From the IMG/VR virus record IMGVR_UViG_3300011113_000492, positions 59,082 through 123,081 of that record: a stretch of DNA of 64,000 nt; one strand, given 5' to 3'. Shown in pieces: positions 8,090-15,543 of the stretch. Position 1 is the first letter of the stretch; each line of letters starts with the position of its first letter. Below the pieces are notes generated by a model. The model was not told where the DNA came from. It made no database searches and saw only the letters and a list, made by a program, of their open reading frames with translations. The DNA comes from a virus. The translations under genes and the position numbers were made by a program.

Positions 8090-8480
8090 AATCAAGTATG
8101 TTGCAAAAAAGTATAGTAGTTTAACGCTTCGATAGAAAGAAGTTCTGGACCCGGCTAGCATATGCCGGCAGGTCCACCAAGTATGCTAGTCCGGTAGCGA
8201 TAGTGTGAGTGACTACAGTCTTGTGCGAGTCAAGACCATACCTGATGGGCCTGAAAAGATTCGACAGGGCAACAAGTATTGACAAGATCTACTCGGCAAT
8301 GTAGAAGCCGTTAGGATTGGGGTCACCCGGTCGAAGACACACAAACCGTAAATGCAAAAGCATCTACATCTGGTAGCTTCAAGTTCAGCGGAAAAGGCGT
8401 AAAGCTTGCTTCTGCTCGTCGTGAAGCTGTATTGGCCTAAGTAGCCAAACCCGGGGTTGGTAACCTTGTAACTCAATAAC
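8090..8480 (+). ncRNA. ssrA: two-piece (circularly permuted) tmRNA
   Basis: The acceptor part lies upstream of the coding part. Acceptor end: GGAC, a T-arm CCGGC...GCCGG (8151-8168), CAGGTCC (8169-8175) and encoded ACCA (8176-8179). About 67 bases later the coding piece starts GGGCCTG (8247-8253) then AAAAGATTCGACAGGG, the conserved tmRNA 5' region. GGGCCTG pairs with CAGGTCC over all 7 positions (one G-U), which proves the permuted order. A likely tag frame starts at GCA 8354 and stops at TAA 8438: 28 residues beginning A-K-A-S-T-S and ending R-E-A-V-L-A, a degron-like end. Such permuted genes are known from alpha- and some beta-proteobacteria and cyanobacteria. Outer boundaries are approximate. 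The T-loop (8 bases, TAGCATAT) is non-standard. Confidence 0.88.
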
Positions 8481-8486
8481 CTAATT

Positions 8487-8508
8487 AGGACCTTCGGGTC
8501 CTTTTTAT
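8487..8508 (+). terminator. intrinsic terminator after tmRNA
   Basis: AGGACC - TTCG - GGTCCT stem with a UUCG tetraloop followed by TTTTTATT. Confidence 0.85.
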
Positions 8509-8526
8509 TTGTTCGAATGTTCGAGA

Positions 8527-8555
8527 TTGTAATCTTTCTGTAATCAATTTGACAT
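8527..8555 (+). promoter_or_regulatory. triple PHO-box-like operator before pstS
   Basis: Three 7-base half-sites occur at exact 11-base spacing: TTGTAAT (8527), CTGTAAT (8538) and TTGACAT (8549). PhoB binds CTGTCAT-type direct repeats with 11-base periodicity, so this is a good candidate for host PhoB control of pstS. Confidence 0.7.
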
Positions 8556-8586
8556 TAAATATCATTACAACTATCAAGGAGATTAA

Positions 8587-9594
8587 ATGAAAAAAATCAC
8601 AGCATTTATTAGTGCATTACTAATTTCTACATCTGCATTTAGTGCAGACATTACCGGTGCAGGTGCAACATTCCCTTTCCCAATCTATGCTAAATGGGCA
8701 GAAGCATATAAAAAGGCCACTGGCACAGGTATGAACTATCAAAGTATTGGCAGTTCAGGTGGCATTAGACAAATCAATGCTAGAACTGTGGATTTTGGTG
8801 CAACTGATGCTCCAGTTAAAGGTGAAGACCTAGACAAGCAGGGTCAAGTTCAGTTTCCTGCTATCATTGGCGGAACAGTGCCAGTGGTAAACCTAGATGG
8901 TTTTAAACCAGGCGAACTACGCATCACCGGACCAGTTATGGCCGAAGTGTTCATGGGAACTATTTCTAAATGGAATGATCCTAAACTGGTAGCATTGAAT
9001 CCAGGCAAGATTCTGCCCAACACAGAAATCACTGTGGTTCATCGTGCTGATGGTAGTGGCACAACATTTAACTGGACAGATTATCTTACTACTGTGAGTC
9101 CCGAGTGGGAGAAGCGTGTGGGTCGTGGTGCCGCAGTTAAATGGCCAGCAGCCACATCGGTAGGTGGCAAAGGCAACGAAGGTGTTGCTGCTAATGTGAA
9201 CAGAATTAAAGGTTCGATCGGTTATGTAGAGTATGCTTATGTTAAAAAGAACAACATGACATTTCTACAACTACAGAATAAAGCAGGTCGATGGGTAAGT
9301 CCAGATGACTTAACATTTGCCGCAGCAGCAGATGGTGCTGATTGGTTTAGTGTTCCAGGCATGGGATTGAGTATTGTGGATCAGCGTAATCCTAATGCGT
9401 GGCCAGTGAGTTCAGCAAGTTTCATCATCATGTACAAAGAGCCAAAGAACAAAGCTGCCAGCGATGAAGTATTAAAGTTCTTTGATTGGGCATTTAAGAA
9501 TGGTAAGAAGATGAGTGAGGAATTAGATTATGTACATTTACCTACCGTATTACAAGATCAGATTCGTCAGCGAGTTTGGAGCCAGATAAAGTAA
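8587..9594 (+). CDS. pstS: periplasmic phosphate-binding protein PstS
   Basis: 335 residues with a signal peptide (cleavage after A-F-S-A, residue 20). Phosphate-binding signatures are clear: G-A-G-A-T-F-P-F-P (residues 24-32), S-S-G-G-I-R-Q-I (56-63), D-F-G-A-T-D-A-P and H-R-A-D-G-S-G-T-T-F. Length matches bacterial PstS (about 340). It binds inorganic phosphate in the periplasm and delivers it to the host PstCAB transporter; no transporter genes are here, so it must work with host subunits. An AAGGAG site precedes the ATG. PHO-box-like repeats upstream suggest induction in phosphate-starved hosts, as is known for cyanophage pstS. Ends with its own terminator. Confidence 0.95.
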   Translation: MKKITAFISALLISTSAFSADITGAGATFPFPIYAKWAEAYKKATGTGMNYQSIGSSGGIRQINARTVDFGATDAPVKGEDLDKQGQVQFPAIIGGTVPVVNLDGFKPGELRITGPVMAEVFMGTISKWNDPKLVALNPGKILPNTEITVVHRADGSGTTFNWTDYLTTVSPEWEKRVGRGAAVKWPAATSVGGKGNEGVAANVNRIKGSIGYVEYAYVKKNNMTFLQLQNKAGRWVSPDDLTFAAAADGADWFSVPGMGLSIVDQRNPNAWPVSSASFIIMYKEPKNKAASDEVLKFFDWAFKNGKKMSEELDYVHLPTVLQDQIRQRVWSQIK

Positions 9595-9638
9595 ACCGAC
9601 CACAAAGATAGAGTGGCGCTGGAACTCGTAACCAGTAT

Positions 9639-9660
9639 AGGACCTATAGGGTCCTATTTT
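9639..9660 (+). terminator. intrinsic terminator after pstS
   Basis: AGGACC - TATAG - GGTCCT stem followed by ATTTTTATTT. The stem repeats the arms of the tmRNA terminator. Confidence 0.8.
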
Positions 9661-9676
9661 TATTTCAACGGGTACA

Positions 9677-9694
9677 TTGTAATAATCTTGTAAC
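9677..9694 (+). promoter_or_regulatory. PHO-box-like operator before plcP
   Basis: TTGTAAT (9677) and TTGTAAC (9688), spaced 11 bases, fit a PhoB box. An AGTAAATA element (9714-9721) lies downstream and could be the -10. Confidence 0.65.
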
Positions 9695-9720
9695 ACTGAG
9701 ACGCAACATTTACAGTAAAT

Positions 9721-10620
9721 ATGATTATGTCAACACAACCTAAAACTTATCGAAGTATTTTTATCAGCGATGTTCATTTAGGGACTAAAGACAGTCAAGC
9801 GGACAAGTTAAACAACTTTCTCAAACACAATACCTGCGACACGCTATATCTAATAGGCGACATCATCGACGCTTGGCGTATACAACAAAACAAGTGGCGT
9901 TGGAAACAAAGCCATACCAATGTGGTCCGTCGTGTGCTAGGACATGCTAAACGAGGCACTCGGGTGGTTTATGTAGCAGGTAATCATGATGAGTTCCTAC
10001 GTCCAATGATACCTTACGGGTTCAGTTTTGGTCTAGTAGAAATACACAATCAAATTGAACATATAGGTGCTGACGGTAAACACTATCTAGTCACTCATGG
10101 CGATTTGTTTGATGGTATTACTAGACTAGCACCTTGGATCAGTTTTTTAGGCGACAAGGCCTATGACTTTGTCTTAATGTTAAATGCTAAATTCAATTGG
10201 TTCAGACACAAAATGGGATTTGGTTATTGGAGTCTATCAAAGTATCTAAAACATCGCGTTAAAAAAGCTGTAGATTTTATGTTTCAGTTTGAAAAGAATC
10301 TAGCAGGCTATTGCAAGAAGCGTGGTTTTGATGGAGTGATCTGTGGGCACATACATCACGCAGAAATTAAAGAAATAGACGGGGTAACATATATGAATGA
10401 CGGCGACTGGGTTGAATCATGTACTGCACTAGTAGAGCATTGGAACGGCCGTTGGGAGATAGTAATTTGGACCAAGGAGAGAGATGATGTGGATAATGAT
10501 ACTGCTAGCGATTCATTCAAAAAATCCAAACGACATCCCAGGAAGAATAACGCTGACATTCCCGGACCAGGTATCGTGCGAATCGGTGCTCAAGACGATG
10601 TCGTATCAACTAAAGTTTGA
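9721..10620 (+). CDS. plcP: PlcP-like metallophosphoesterase (UDP-2,3-diacylglucosamine diphosphatase family)
   Basis: 299 residues of the calcineurin-like fold with complete metal motifs: I-S-D-V-H-L-G (DxH), I-G-D-I-I-D-A-W (GDxxD), G-N-H-D-E, T-H-G-D and G-H-I-H-H. The family is usually named LpxH-like (lipid A synthesis), but members near a family-4 glycosyltransferase under Pho control are PlcP, which removes the phospholipid head group during phosphate starvation. The PHO box upstream, pstS before and glycosyltransferase after (22 bases) favour PlcP. It should act at the inner membrane on phospholipids to give diacylglycerol. A second ATG at 9727 lies exactly at the predicted start point of a TAAATA promoter and may be the true start; no ribosome site is visible for either. 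Confidence 0.75.
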   Translation: MIMSTQPKTYRSIFISDVHLGTKDSQADKLNNFLKHNTCDTLYLIGDIIDAWRIQQNKWRWKQSHTNVVRRVLGHAKRGTRVVYVAGNHDEFLRPMIPYGFSFGLVEIHNQIEHIGADGKHYLVTHGDLFDGITRLAPWISFLGDKAYDFVLMLNAKFNWFRHKMGFGYWSLSKYLKHRVKKAVDFMFQFEKNLAGYCKKRGFDGVICGHIHHAEIKEIDGVTYMNDGDWVESCTALVEHWNGRWEIVIWTKERDDVDNDTASDSFKKSKRHPRKNNADIPGPGIVRIGAQDDVVSTKV

Positions 10621-10641
10621 AAGTTTTAAGGTAGTAGGCGA

Positions 10642-11652
10642 ATGCAAAAAACAATTCTCATAGTAACAGACAATTTACCGGAGCAGATCAATGGCGTGGT
10701 TACGACCTACAAAAATATTGAGGTTATGGCGGTTCTCAACGGTTATCGTGTTGTTTATCTTGATCCCGGGCGGTTCCGCTATGTTGATTGCCCTGGCTAC
10801 AACGAAGTCAAGATTGCCTTTCCCCGGAAAGTGGGCCAGATACTTGAGGAGATCAATCCGGATCATATCCACATCGCCACGGAGGGTCTTGTGGGTCTGC
10901 GTGTTAGACAATATCTTGACAAACACGGTTATCGCTACAATACTGCTTATCACACTAAGTTTCCAGAAGGAATTAAGAAGCTGTTTGGAATACCTGAGGC
11001 CCTTACTTGGCCTTTAGTGCGTTGGTTTCATAAGCATAGCGGCAAGGTGTTAACCACCACAGACTCAATGGTCAAGGAGCTACAACAACATGGATTTGAT
11101 GGAGATATTGTATCTTGGACAAGAGGTGTTGATAGGAACATTTTCTATCCTAGCGATTCTTTTACTAACACTGGCATTCTCTTGTGCGTTAGTAGAGTTT
11201 CTAGAGAAAAAAACTTAGAAGATTTTTTTAAACTAGACTACCCGGGTTATCGTAAAGTCATGGTGGGTGATGGACCTATGTTGGAAACATATCAATATCA
11301 GTACCCTGATGTTGAATTCGTGGGTTATAAAACTGGTAAAGAATTGGCTGACTACTATAGACAAGCTGATGTATTTGTATTCCCTAGCCATTGGGAGACA
11401 TTTGGTATAGTTATGATTGAGGCAATGGCCTGCGGTACTCCGGTCGCAGCATATCCTGTACAAGGTCCCCTGGATGTAATAGACCAAAATATAACTGGTT
11501 GTATGAATGATAATCTGATTCAAGCAATCAATGACGCAATCTTGCTTGATCGACGAAAAGTTTGGAATGGCAGTCACCGTTGGAGCTGGAGTCGAGCTTG
11601 GGAAATTTTTAGAGATAATTTAATTGAAAAATCTTCTACTAGAATCAATTGA
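10642..11652 (+). CDS. family-4 glycosyltransferase, probable glycolipid synthase (Agt/SqdX-like)
   Basis: 336 residues with a GT-B fold. The N-terminal domain has D-N-L-P-E-Q-I-N-G-V-V-T-T (residues about 9-21), typical of SQD2/PimB-like enzymes; the C-terminal domain has the E-x7-E motif in W-E-T-F-G-I-V-M-I-E-A-M-A-C-G-T-P. It follows the PlcP-like gene directly, the order of the bacterial plcP-agt pair in which Agt adds a sugar to diacylglycerol to make phosphorus-free glycolipids. Bases about 10680-10915 are clearly more GC-rich than the rest of the gene, so the gene may be a recombinant mosaic. Donor sugar cannot be told from sequence. Confidence 0.78.
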   Translation: MQKTILIVTDNLPEQINGVVTTYKNIEVMAVLNGYRVVYLDPGRFRYVDCPGYNEVKIAFPRKVGQILEEINPDHIHIATEGLVGLRVRQYLDKHGYRYNTAYHTKFPEGIKKLFGIPEALTWPLVRWFHKHSGKVLTTTDSMVKELQQHGFDGDIVSWTRGVDRNIFYPSDSFTNTGILLCVSRVSREKNLEDFFKLDYPGYRKVMVGDGPMLETYQYQYPDVEFVGYKTGKELADYYRQADVFVFPSHWETFGIVMIEAMACGTPVAAYPVQGPLDVIDQNITGCMNDNLIQAINDAILLDRRKVWNGSHRWSWSRAWEIFRDNLIEKSSTRIN

Positions 11653-11735
11653 AACTCATGACTAGCACCAAAGACTGTAAGGTCCTTTTTATTTTAATGT
11701 AATTAGTGTAAATACTATTTTAAGGATGAGCCACT

Positions 11736-12056
11736 ATGAAAAAATCGGCAGTGGCGTTCCTATTCTGCTTAACCAGCACCATAGCCAACGCTCAAAATAA
11801 TTCTAATTTTACACAAGTACCCAAACCTGTCGTCTGTGGTCCCACTGAACTAATTTTTAAAGCGTTGATTAATTCTGAGATAAACGAACAACCGGTATGG
11901 ACAGGAAAGAATGAAGATGATCGAAGTGATTACGCATTATTCATTAATCCTAAAACTAATACGTTTACCATAGTTCAGTTTGCAAAAGAATGGGCCTGTA
12001 TTTTAGGCACCGGTTTTAAATCACAAAAATTTAGTAATTTTACCAAAAGTCTTTGA
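11736..12056 (+). CDS. small secreted protein, unknown
   Basis: 106 residues with a signal peptide ending A-N-A (residues 17-19) and a TAAGGATGAG ribosome site. The mature part has two cysteines (C34 region and W-A-C near 89) that could form a disulfide. No family recognised. A TAAATA element lies upstream (11709-11714). Located between the lipid module and the peroxide operon. Confidence 0.6.
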   Translation: MKKSAVAFLFCLTSTIANAQNNSNFTQVPKPVVCGPTELIFKALINSEINEQPVWTGKNEDDRSDYALFINPKTNTFTIVQFAKEWACILGTGFKSQKFSNFTKSL

Positions 12057-12080
12057 ATATTACTGTTGTACATGTATAAT
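12053..12080 (+). promoter_or_regulatory. sigma70-like promoter for the peroxiredoxin operon
   Basis: TTGAAT (12053-12058), 16-base spacer, TATAAT (12075-12080). It is the only good promoter before the six-gene operon at 12118-16058. Confidence 0.55.
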
Positions 12081-12117
12081 ACTTAATTGGTATTTGTTTT
12101 TAAATTAAGGAGAAAAT

Positions 12118-12669
12118 ATGAAAACAGTTGGCGACCGCCTAGAACCTTTTGTTGTGACCGGTGTGAATCCTGGCAGCGACAAGTTTTTTGACATCACAGA
12201 AAAGAGTTTTGAAGGCAAGTGGAAAGTAATCGTTTACTATCCCAAGGACTTTACATTCGTTTGCCCTACAGAAATTGTGGCCTATGATAAGTTGGCCAAA
12301 GACTTTGCAGATCGTGATGCTGTATTGCTCACAGGCAGCACTGACAATGAGTTCTGTAAACTGGCATGGCAGAAAGCCCATCCTGATCTGGCCAAGATCA
12401 CTCACATTCAATTTGCTGACACTCAGCGTTGGAATGATCATACAGGTCATAATATGAGTTTGATTGAACAGCTGGGTGTGTTCTATGCTCCAGCAGGTGC
12501 TGCACTTCGCGCAACATTCATCGTTGATCCAAACAATGAAATTCAGCATGTCACTGTGAACAACTTGAATGTTGGTCGTAGCCCAGAAGAAACTCTGCGT
12601 GTTCTTGATGCGCTACAAACTGGCGAGTTGTGTGCATGTAACCGTACCGTCGGCGGCGAGACTCTATAA
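12118..12669 (+). CDS. ahpC: peroxiredoxin, AhpC type
   Basis: 183 residues, typical for AhpC. The peroxidatic cysteine is C49 in F-T-F-V-C-P-T-E; the resolving cysteine lies in the C-terminal G-E-L-C-A-C-N-R (C172 or C174). It reduces hydrogen and alkyl peroxides in the cytoplasm. No AhpF is present; an AhpD-like disulfide protein closes the same operon (15540) and could recycle it, as AhpD does in mycobacteria. AAGGAG site before the ATG. The stop overlaps the terC start. Confidence 0.93.
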   Translation: MKTVGDRLEPFVVTGVNPGSDKFFDITEKSFEGKWKVIVYYPKDFTFVCPTEIVAYDKLAKDFADRDAVLLTGSTDNEFCKLAWQKAHPDLAKITHIQFADTQRWNDHTGHNMSLIEQLGVFYAPAGAALRATFIVDPNNEIQHVTVNNLNVGRSPEETLRVLDALQTGELCACNRTVGGETL

Positions 12670-13334
12670 TGCTTGAAATGCTGTGGGCCCTGTTGGCCAT
12701 TGTGTTAATCGATGTTGTATTAGGCGGCGAAAATGCTCTGGTTATTGCTATGGCTAGCCGCGGCTTGCCCGAGCACCTACGGCGCCGAGCATTGATTTGG
12801 GGCACATTTGGTGCTGTAGCTGTGCGTTTCTTATGTGTAGCAGTACTGACTTATCTGCTGATGATTCCAGGACTTCGATTAGTCGGTGGATTGATGCTGA
12901 TTTACATTGCATGGAAACTTACAGCCAATGAACAAAACCACGGTGATGTCAGGGCTGCCACTACATTTTGGGGTGCTATGGCAACCATTGTTTGGGCTGA
13001 TGCCGTAATGGGCTTGGACAATGCACTAGCCATTGCAGGTGCCGCAGGGGGTAATTGGTTACTGATTATCTTTGGTCTATTACTCAGTGTGCCCATCATT
13101 TTGTTTGGCAGTACTATTGTTGCTAAAGTTATAGACAAGTATCCAGACAGTATTTTTGTTGGTGCATTTGTGTTGTATGTTGTGGCCATTAAAATGATTG
13201 TACACGAGCCTTTCATCGATAATCATCTAGATCCGTTACACGATTTTTACGAACATATTTTGCCGTGGGCCGGTGCTGTAATTTTAACTGCTAAACAGTA
13301 TTACAGATCACGAATCAGGAGTAAACATGCTTGA
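12669..13334 (+). CDS. TerC/YjbE-family membrane protein (probable metal exporter)
   Basis: 221 residues with about seven membrane segments. Family signatures: D-V-V-L-G-G-E-N-A-L-V-I (residues 15-26) and W-A-D-A-V-M-G-L-D-N-A-L-A-I (about 108-121), acidic residues inside helices that bind metal. Members of this family export manganese, some loading secreted enzymes. In this operon with peroxiredoxin, and with a Fe/Mn-type superoxide dismutase elsewhere in the phage, a role in metal balance under oxidative stress is plausible. ATG overlaps the ahpC stop; 3' end overlaps the aldolase by 8 bases. Confidence 0.85.
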   Translation: MLEMLWALLAIVLIDVVLGGENALVIAMASRGLPEHLRRRALIWGTFGAVAVRFLCVAVLTYLLMIPGLRLVGGLMLIYIAWKLTANEQNHGDVRAATTFWGAMATIVWADAVMGLDNALAIAGAAGGNWLLIIFGLLLSVPIILFGSTIVAKVIDKYPDSIFVGAFVLYVVAIKMIVHEPFIDNHLDPLHDFYEHILPWAGAVILTAKQYYRSRIRSKHA

Positions 13335-13989
13335 AACCATCTGCGAAACACTGGTAGAAGCTTACCGACGTAATTGGATTACCAGTCGCGATGGTAATGT
13401 TAGCATACGCCACCACGATCGTGATCACTTTTATATCACACCTAGTGGTGTGCGTAAACAAACTTTGCAACCAGATCAGTTTAAGAAGATTGCAATTCAT
13501 AAACATATTCAAAGCGGATTTGGCACCGCATCTTTTAACTATGCTTGGCAAGATGTTCCCTACACTGACATTAGTTCTAACTTAAAACCCAGCGGAGAAA
13601 TTCCACTACATTTCGGACTACAACGAGAAATGGGACAACACAAAGATGATGTTAGAGTCGTAGTTCACTTGCACCCCACTTACTGTGTTGCAGCCATGCA
13701 TGCCGGTATTAATTTGAGTACCATTGTCAACGACTTTCCTGAGCTAAGTCGTTATACGCGAGTGGCACCCAATGTGCCAGATGTGCCGCCCATCAGTCAA
13801 GAGCTGGCAGATCGTTGCCATCATAACTTACAACTGGATAAGGATGGCAACATTTACTATGACATTGTGGGCATCAAAGGTCACGGTGTTGTGGCCATTG
13901 ACACCAGCCCGTGGCGTGCATTTGAACATATTGAACGTCTTGAGCACATTTCTAAAATTGTATTAGCCAGTAAAGGTTATCATGATTGA
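13327..13989 (+). CDS. class II aldolase/adducin-family protein
   Basis: 220 residues. Features of the fuculose-phosphate aldolase (AraD/FucA) family: S-R-D-G-N-V-S-I-R, I-T-P-S-G-V, a H-x-H pair in V-V-V-H-L-H-P-T-Y (zinc ligands) and a later H in I-K-G-H-G-V-V-A. These enzymes cleave or form sugar-phosphate C-C bonds, or isomerise/dehydrate (MtnB). Substrate unknown. Overlaps both neighbours by 8 bases, so co-translated with terC and glyA. Confidence 0.82.
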   Translation: MLETICETLVEAYRRNWITSRDGNVSIRHHDRDHFYITPSGVRKQTLQPDQFKKIAIHKHIQSGFGTASFNYAWQDVPYTDISSNLKPSGEIPLHFGLQREMGQHKDDVRVVVHLHPTYCVAAMHAGINLSTIVNDFPELSRYTRVAPNVPDVPPISQELADRCHHNLQLDKDGNIYYDIVGIKGHGVVAIDTSPWRAFEHIERLEHISKIVLASKGYHD

Positions 13990-15127
13990 TCCAAAAATAG
14001 AATTAGCACTGCTCAATGAGAGTATTAGACAGAATCAAACCATTGAACTGATTGCCAGTGAAAACTATACCAGTCAAGCAGTCATGGACTTGTGCGGCAG
14101 TATATTGACTAACAAGTATGCCGAAGGCCTCCCAGGCAAGCGTTACTACAATGGATGTCGTAATGTAGACGAGATTGAAAACATTGCTATTGAGTATGCT
14201 ACTAAGTTGTTTGACTGTGCGTTTGCCAATGTGCAACCACACAGTGGTGCCAATGCCAACCTAGCAGTGTTCAAAGCATTCTTGAACATGGGAGACACAG
14301 TGGTGGGCATGGACTTGGCCAGCGGAGGACATTTGAGTCATGGCGCTAAAGTCAACATCAGCGGCAACTGGTTTTTCAGTCACAGTTACGGAGTCGACCC
14401 GCAGGGTTTTATCGACTATGATAAAGTGGCACAGTTAGTATGGGATACAAGGCCCAAACTAGTTATTGCTGGCGCTAGTGCCTATAGTCAAATCATTGAT
14501 TGGGCCAGGTTTCGTGAGATCGCTGATTCAGTTGGAGCACTGCTACTAGCAGATGTGGCTCATTATTCAGGATTAATCGTGGGCGGAGAGTATCCCAGTC
14601 CTTTTCCCTATGCAGATGTTGTTACCACTACAACACACAAAGGTCTACGTGGACCACGAGGCGGTTTAATTTTGTGGAATGATGCAGAGTTTTCAAAACA
14701 ACTTAATAGTGCTGTATTTCCAGGTACACAGGGCGGCCCACTGATGCATATCATTGCTGGCAAGGCACAGTGTTTCTATGAAGCACTGCAACCAGAGTTT
14801 AAAGACTATGCTAGGCAGGTTAGACTAAATGCTGACGCTATGGCAGAGACTTTTATCAATGCTGGTATCAATATTGTCAGTGGCGGTACTCGGTGTCATA
14901 TGTTTACCATTGATCTACGCAATGAGTCATTGAGTGGGCGCGAGTATGCCGACAAATTAGAAGCACAGGGCATCACTGTAAACAAAAACGGTGTACCAGG
15001 TGAAACTCGGAGCTTTGCCGAAACATCGGGTGTGCGTATCGGTGTAGCAGCAGAAACAACTCGTGGTCATGATGAAAAATGGTTTCGCGATTTAGCGCAT
15101 CGTATGATTAAAATTCTAAGAGGTTAA
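13982..15127 (+). CDS. glyA: serine hydroxymethyltransferase
   Basis: 381 residues, slightly shorter than bacterial GlyA (about 415), mainly at the N-terminus. Clear signatures: I-E-L-I-A-S-E-N-Y, Y-A-E-G-L-P-G-K-R-Y-Y, H-S-G-A-N-A-N, L-L-A-D-V-A-H-Y-S-G and the PLP lysine in T-T-T-T-H-K-G-L-R-G-P-R-G-G. It converts serine plus tetrahydrofolate to glycine plus methylene-tetrahydrofolate, the one-carbon donor for thymidylate or hydroxymethyl-nucleotide synthesis during phage replication. No thymidylate synthase or hydroxymethylase is in this window. Overlaps the aldolase gene by 8 bases. Confidence 0.95.
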   Translation: MIDPKIELALLNESIRQNQTIELIASENYTSQAVMDLCGSILTNKYAEGLPGKRYYNGCRNVDEIENIAIEYATKLFDCAFANVQPHSGANANLAVFKAFLNMGDTVVGMDLASGGHLSHGAKVNISGNWFFSHSYGVDPQGFIDYDKVAQLVWDTRPKLVIAGASAYSQIIDWARFREIADSVGALLLADVAHYSGLIVGGEYPSPFPYADVVTTTTHKGLRGPRGGLILWNDAEFSKQLNSAVFPGTQGGPLMHIIAGKAQCFYEALQPEFKDYARQVRLNADAMAETFINAGINIVSGGTRCHMFTIDLRNESLSGREYADKLEAQGITVNKNGVPGETRSFAETSGVRIGVAAETTRGHDEKWFRDLAHRMIKILRG

Positions 15128-15129
15128 CA

Positions 15130-15543
15130 ATGATAGAATGTTTAATTATTGGTGATAGTATTGCTGTAGGTACTGCTATGGCTCGTAAAGAATGCGTAAG
15201 TTATGCCAAGGGCGGTTGGAACAGTTGGCAATGGAACAAAGATTATTTGTCTCAGGCCGCCGCCCAACCTGCTCGAACTGTGATTATCAGCTTAGGTGCT
15301 AATGATCACAAAGGTGTAAAGACTGAGTTTGAGTTGCGTAAGATGCGTGAAGCAGTTCGAGGTCAGCGTGTTTTCTGGATTGATCCTGGAAAAGATCGCA
15401 AGCCTGTGCCGCACGATGCAATTGTAAAAATCGCACAAGAATATGGAGATACAATTCTGCCTCGACCCAAAGATCATATGAGCGCCGACGGCATTCACCC
15501 TACAGGCCGAGGATATAAAATTTTAGGAGAACAGGCACGATGA
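15130..15543 (+). CDS. SGNH-type hydrolase
   Basis: 137 residues with SGNH blocks: G-D-S-I-A-V-G (catalytic Ser), S-L-G-A-N-D (Gly/Asn block) and D-G-I-H-P-T (catalytic Asp/His). Such enzymes are esterases, lipases or acyl/acetyl hydrolases; this is a minimal-length member without a signal peptide. Substrate unknown; deacylation of a sugar or lipid product of the operon is possible. Spaced 2 bases from glyA and overlapping the next gene by 4. Confidence 0.82.
   Translation: MIECLIIGDSIAVGTAMARKECVSYAKGGWNSWQWNKDYLSQAAAQPARTVIISLGANDHKGVKTEFELRKMREAVRGQRVFWIDPGKDRKPVPHDAIVKIAQEYGDTILPRPKDHMSADGIHPTGRGYKILGEQAR

Noticed and set aside
8151-8189. tmRNA region as a prophage attachment site
   Set aside because: tmRNA genes are common integration sites, but no integrase or flanking duplicate is seen and the gene is complete within the phage.
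8213-8476. Reverse-strand open frame over the tmRNA
   Set aside because: It lies wholly within the structured tmRNA region and has no ribosome site or recognisable protein.
11697-11712. PHO-box-like pair before the gene at 11736
   Set aside because: ATGTAAT and GTGTAAA are spaced 9 bases, not 11, and match poorly.
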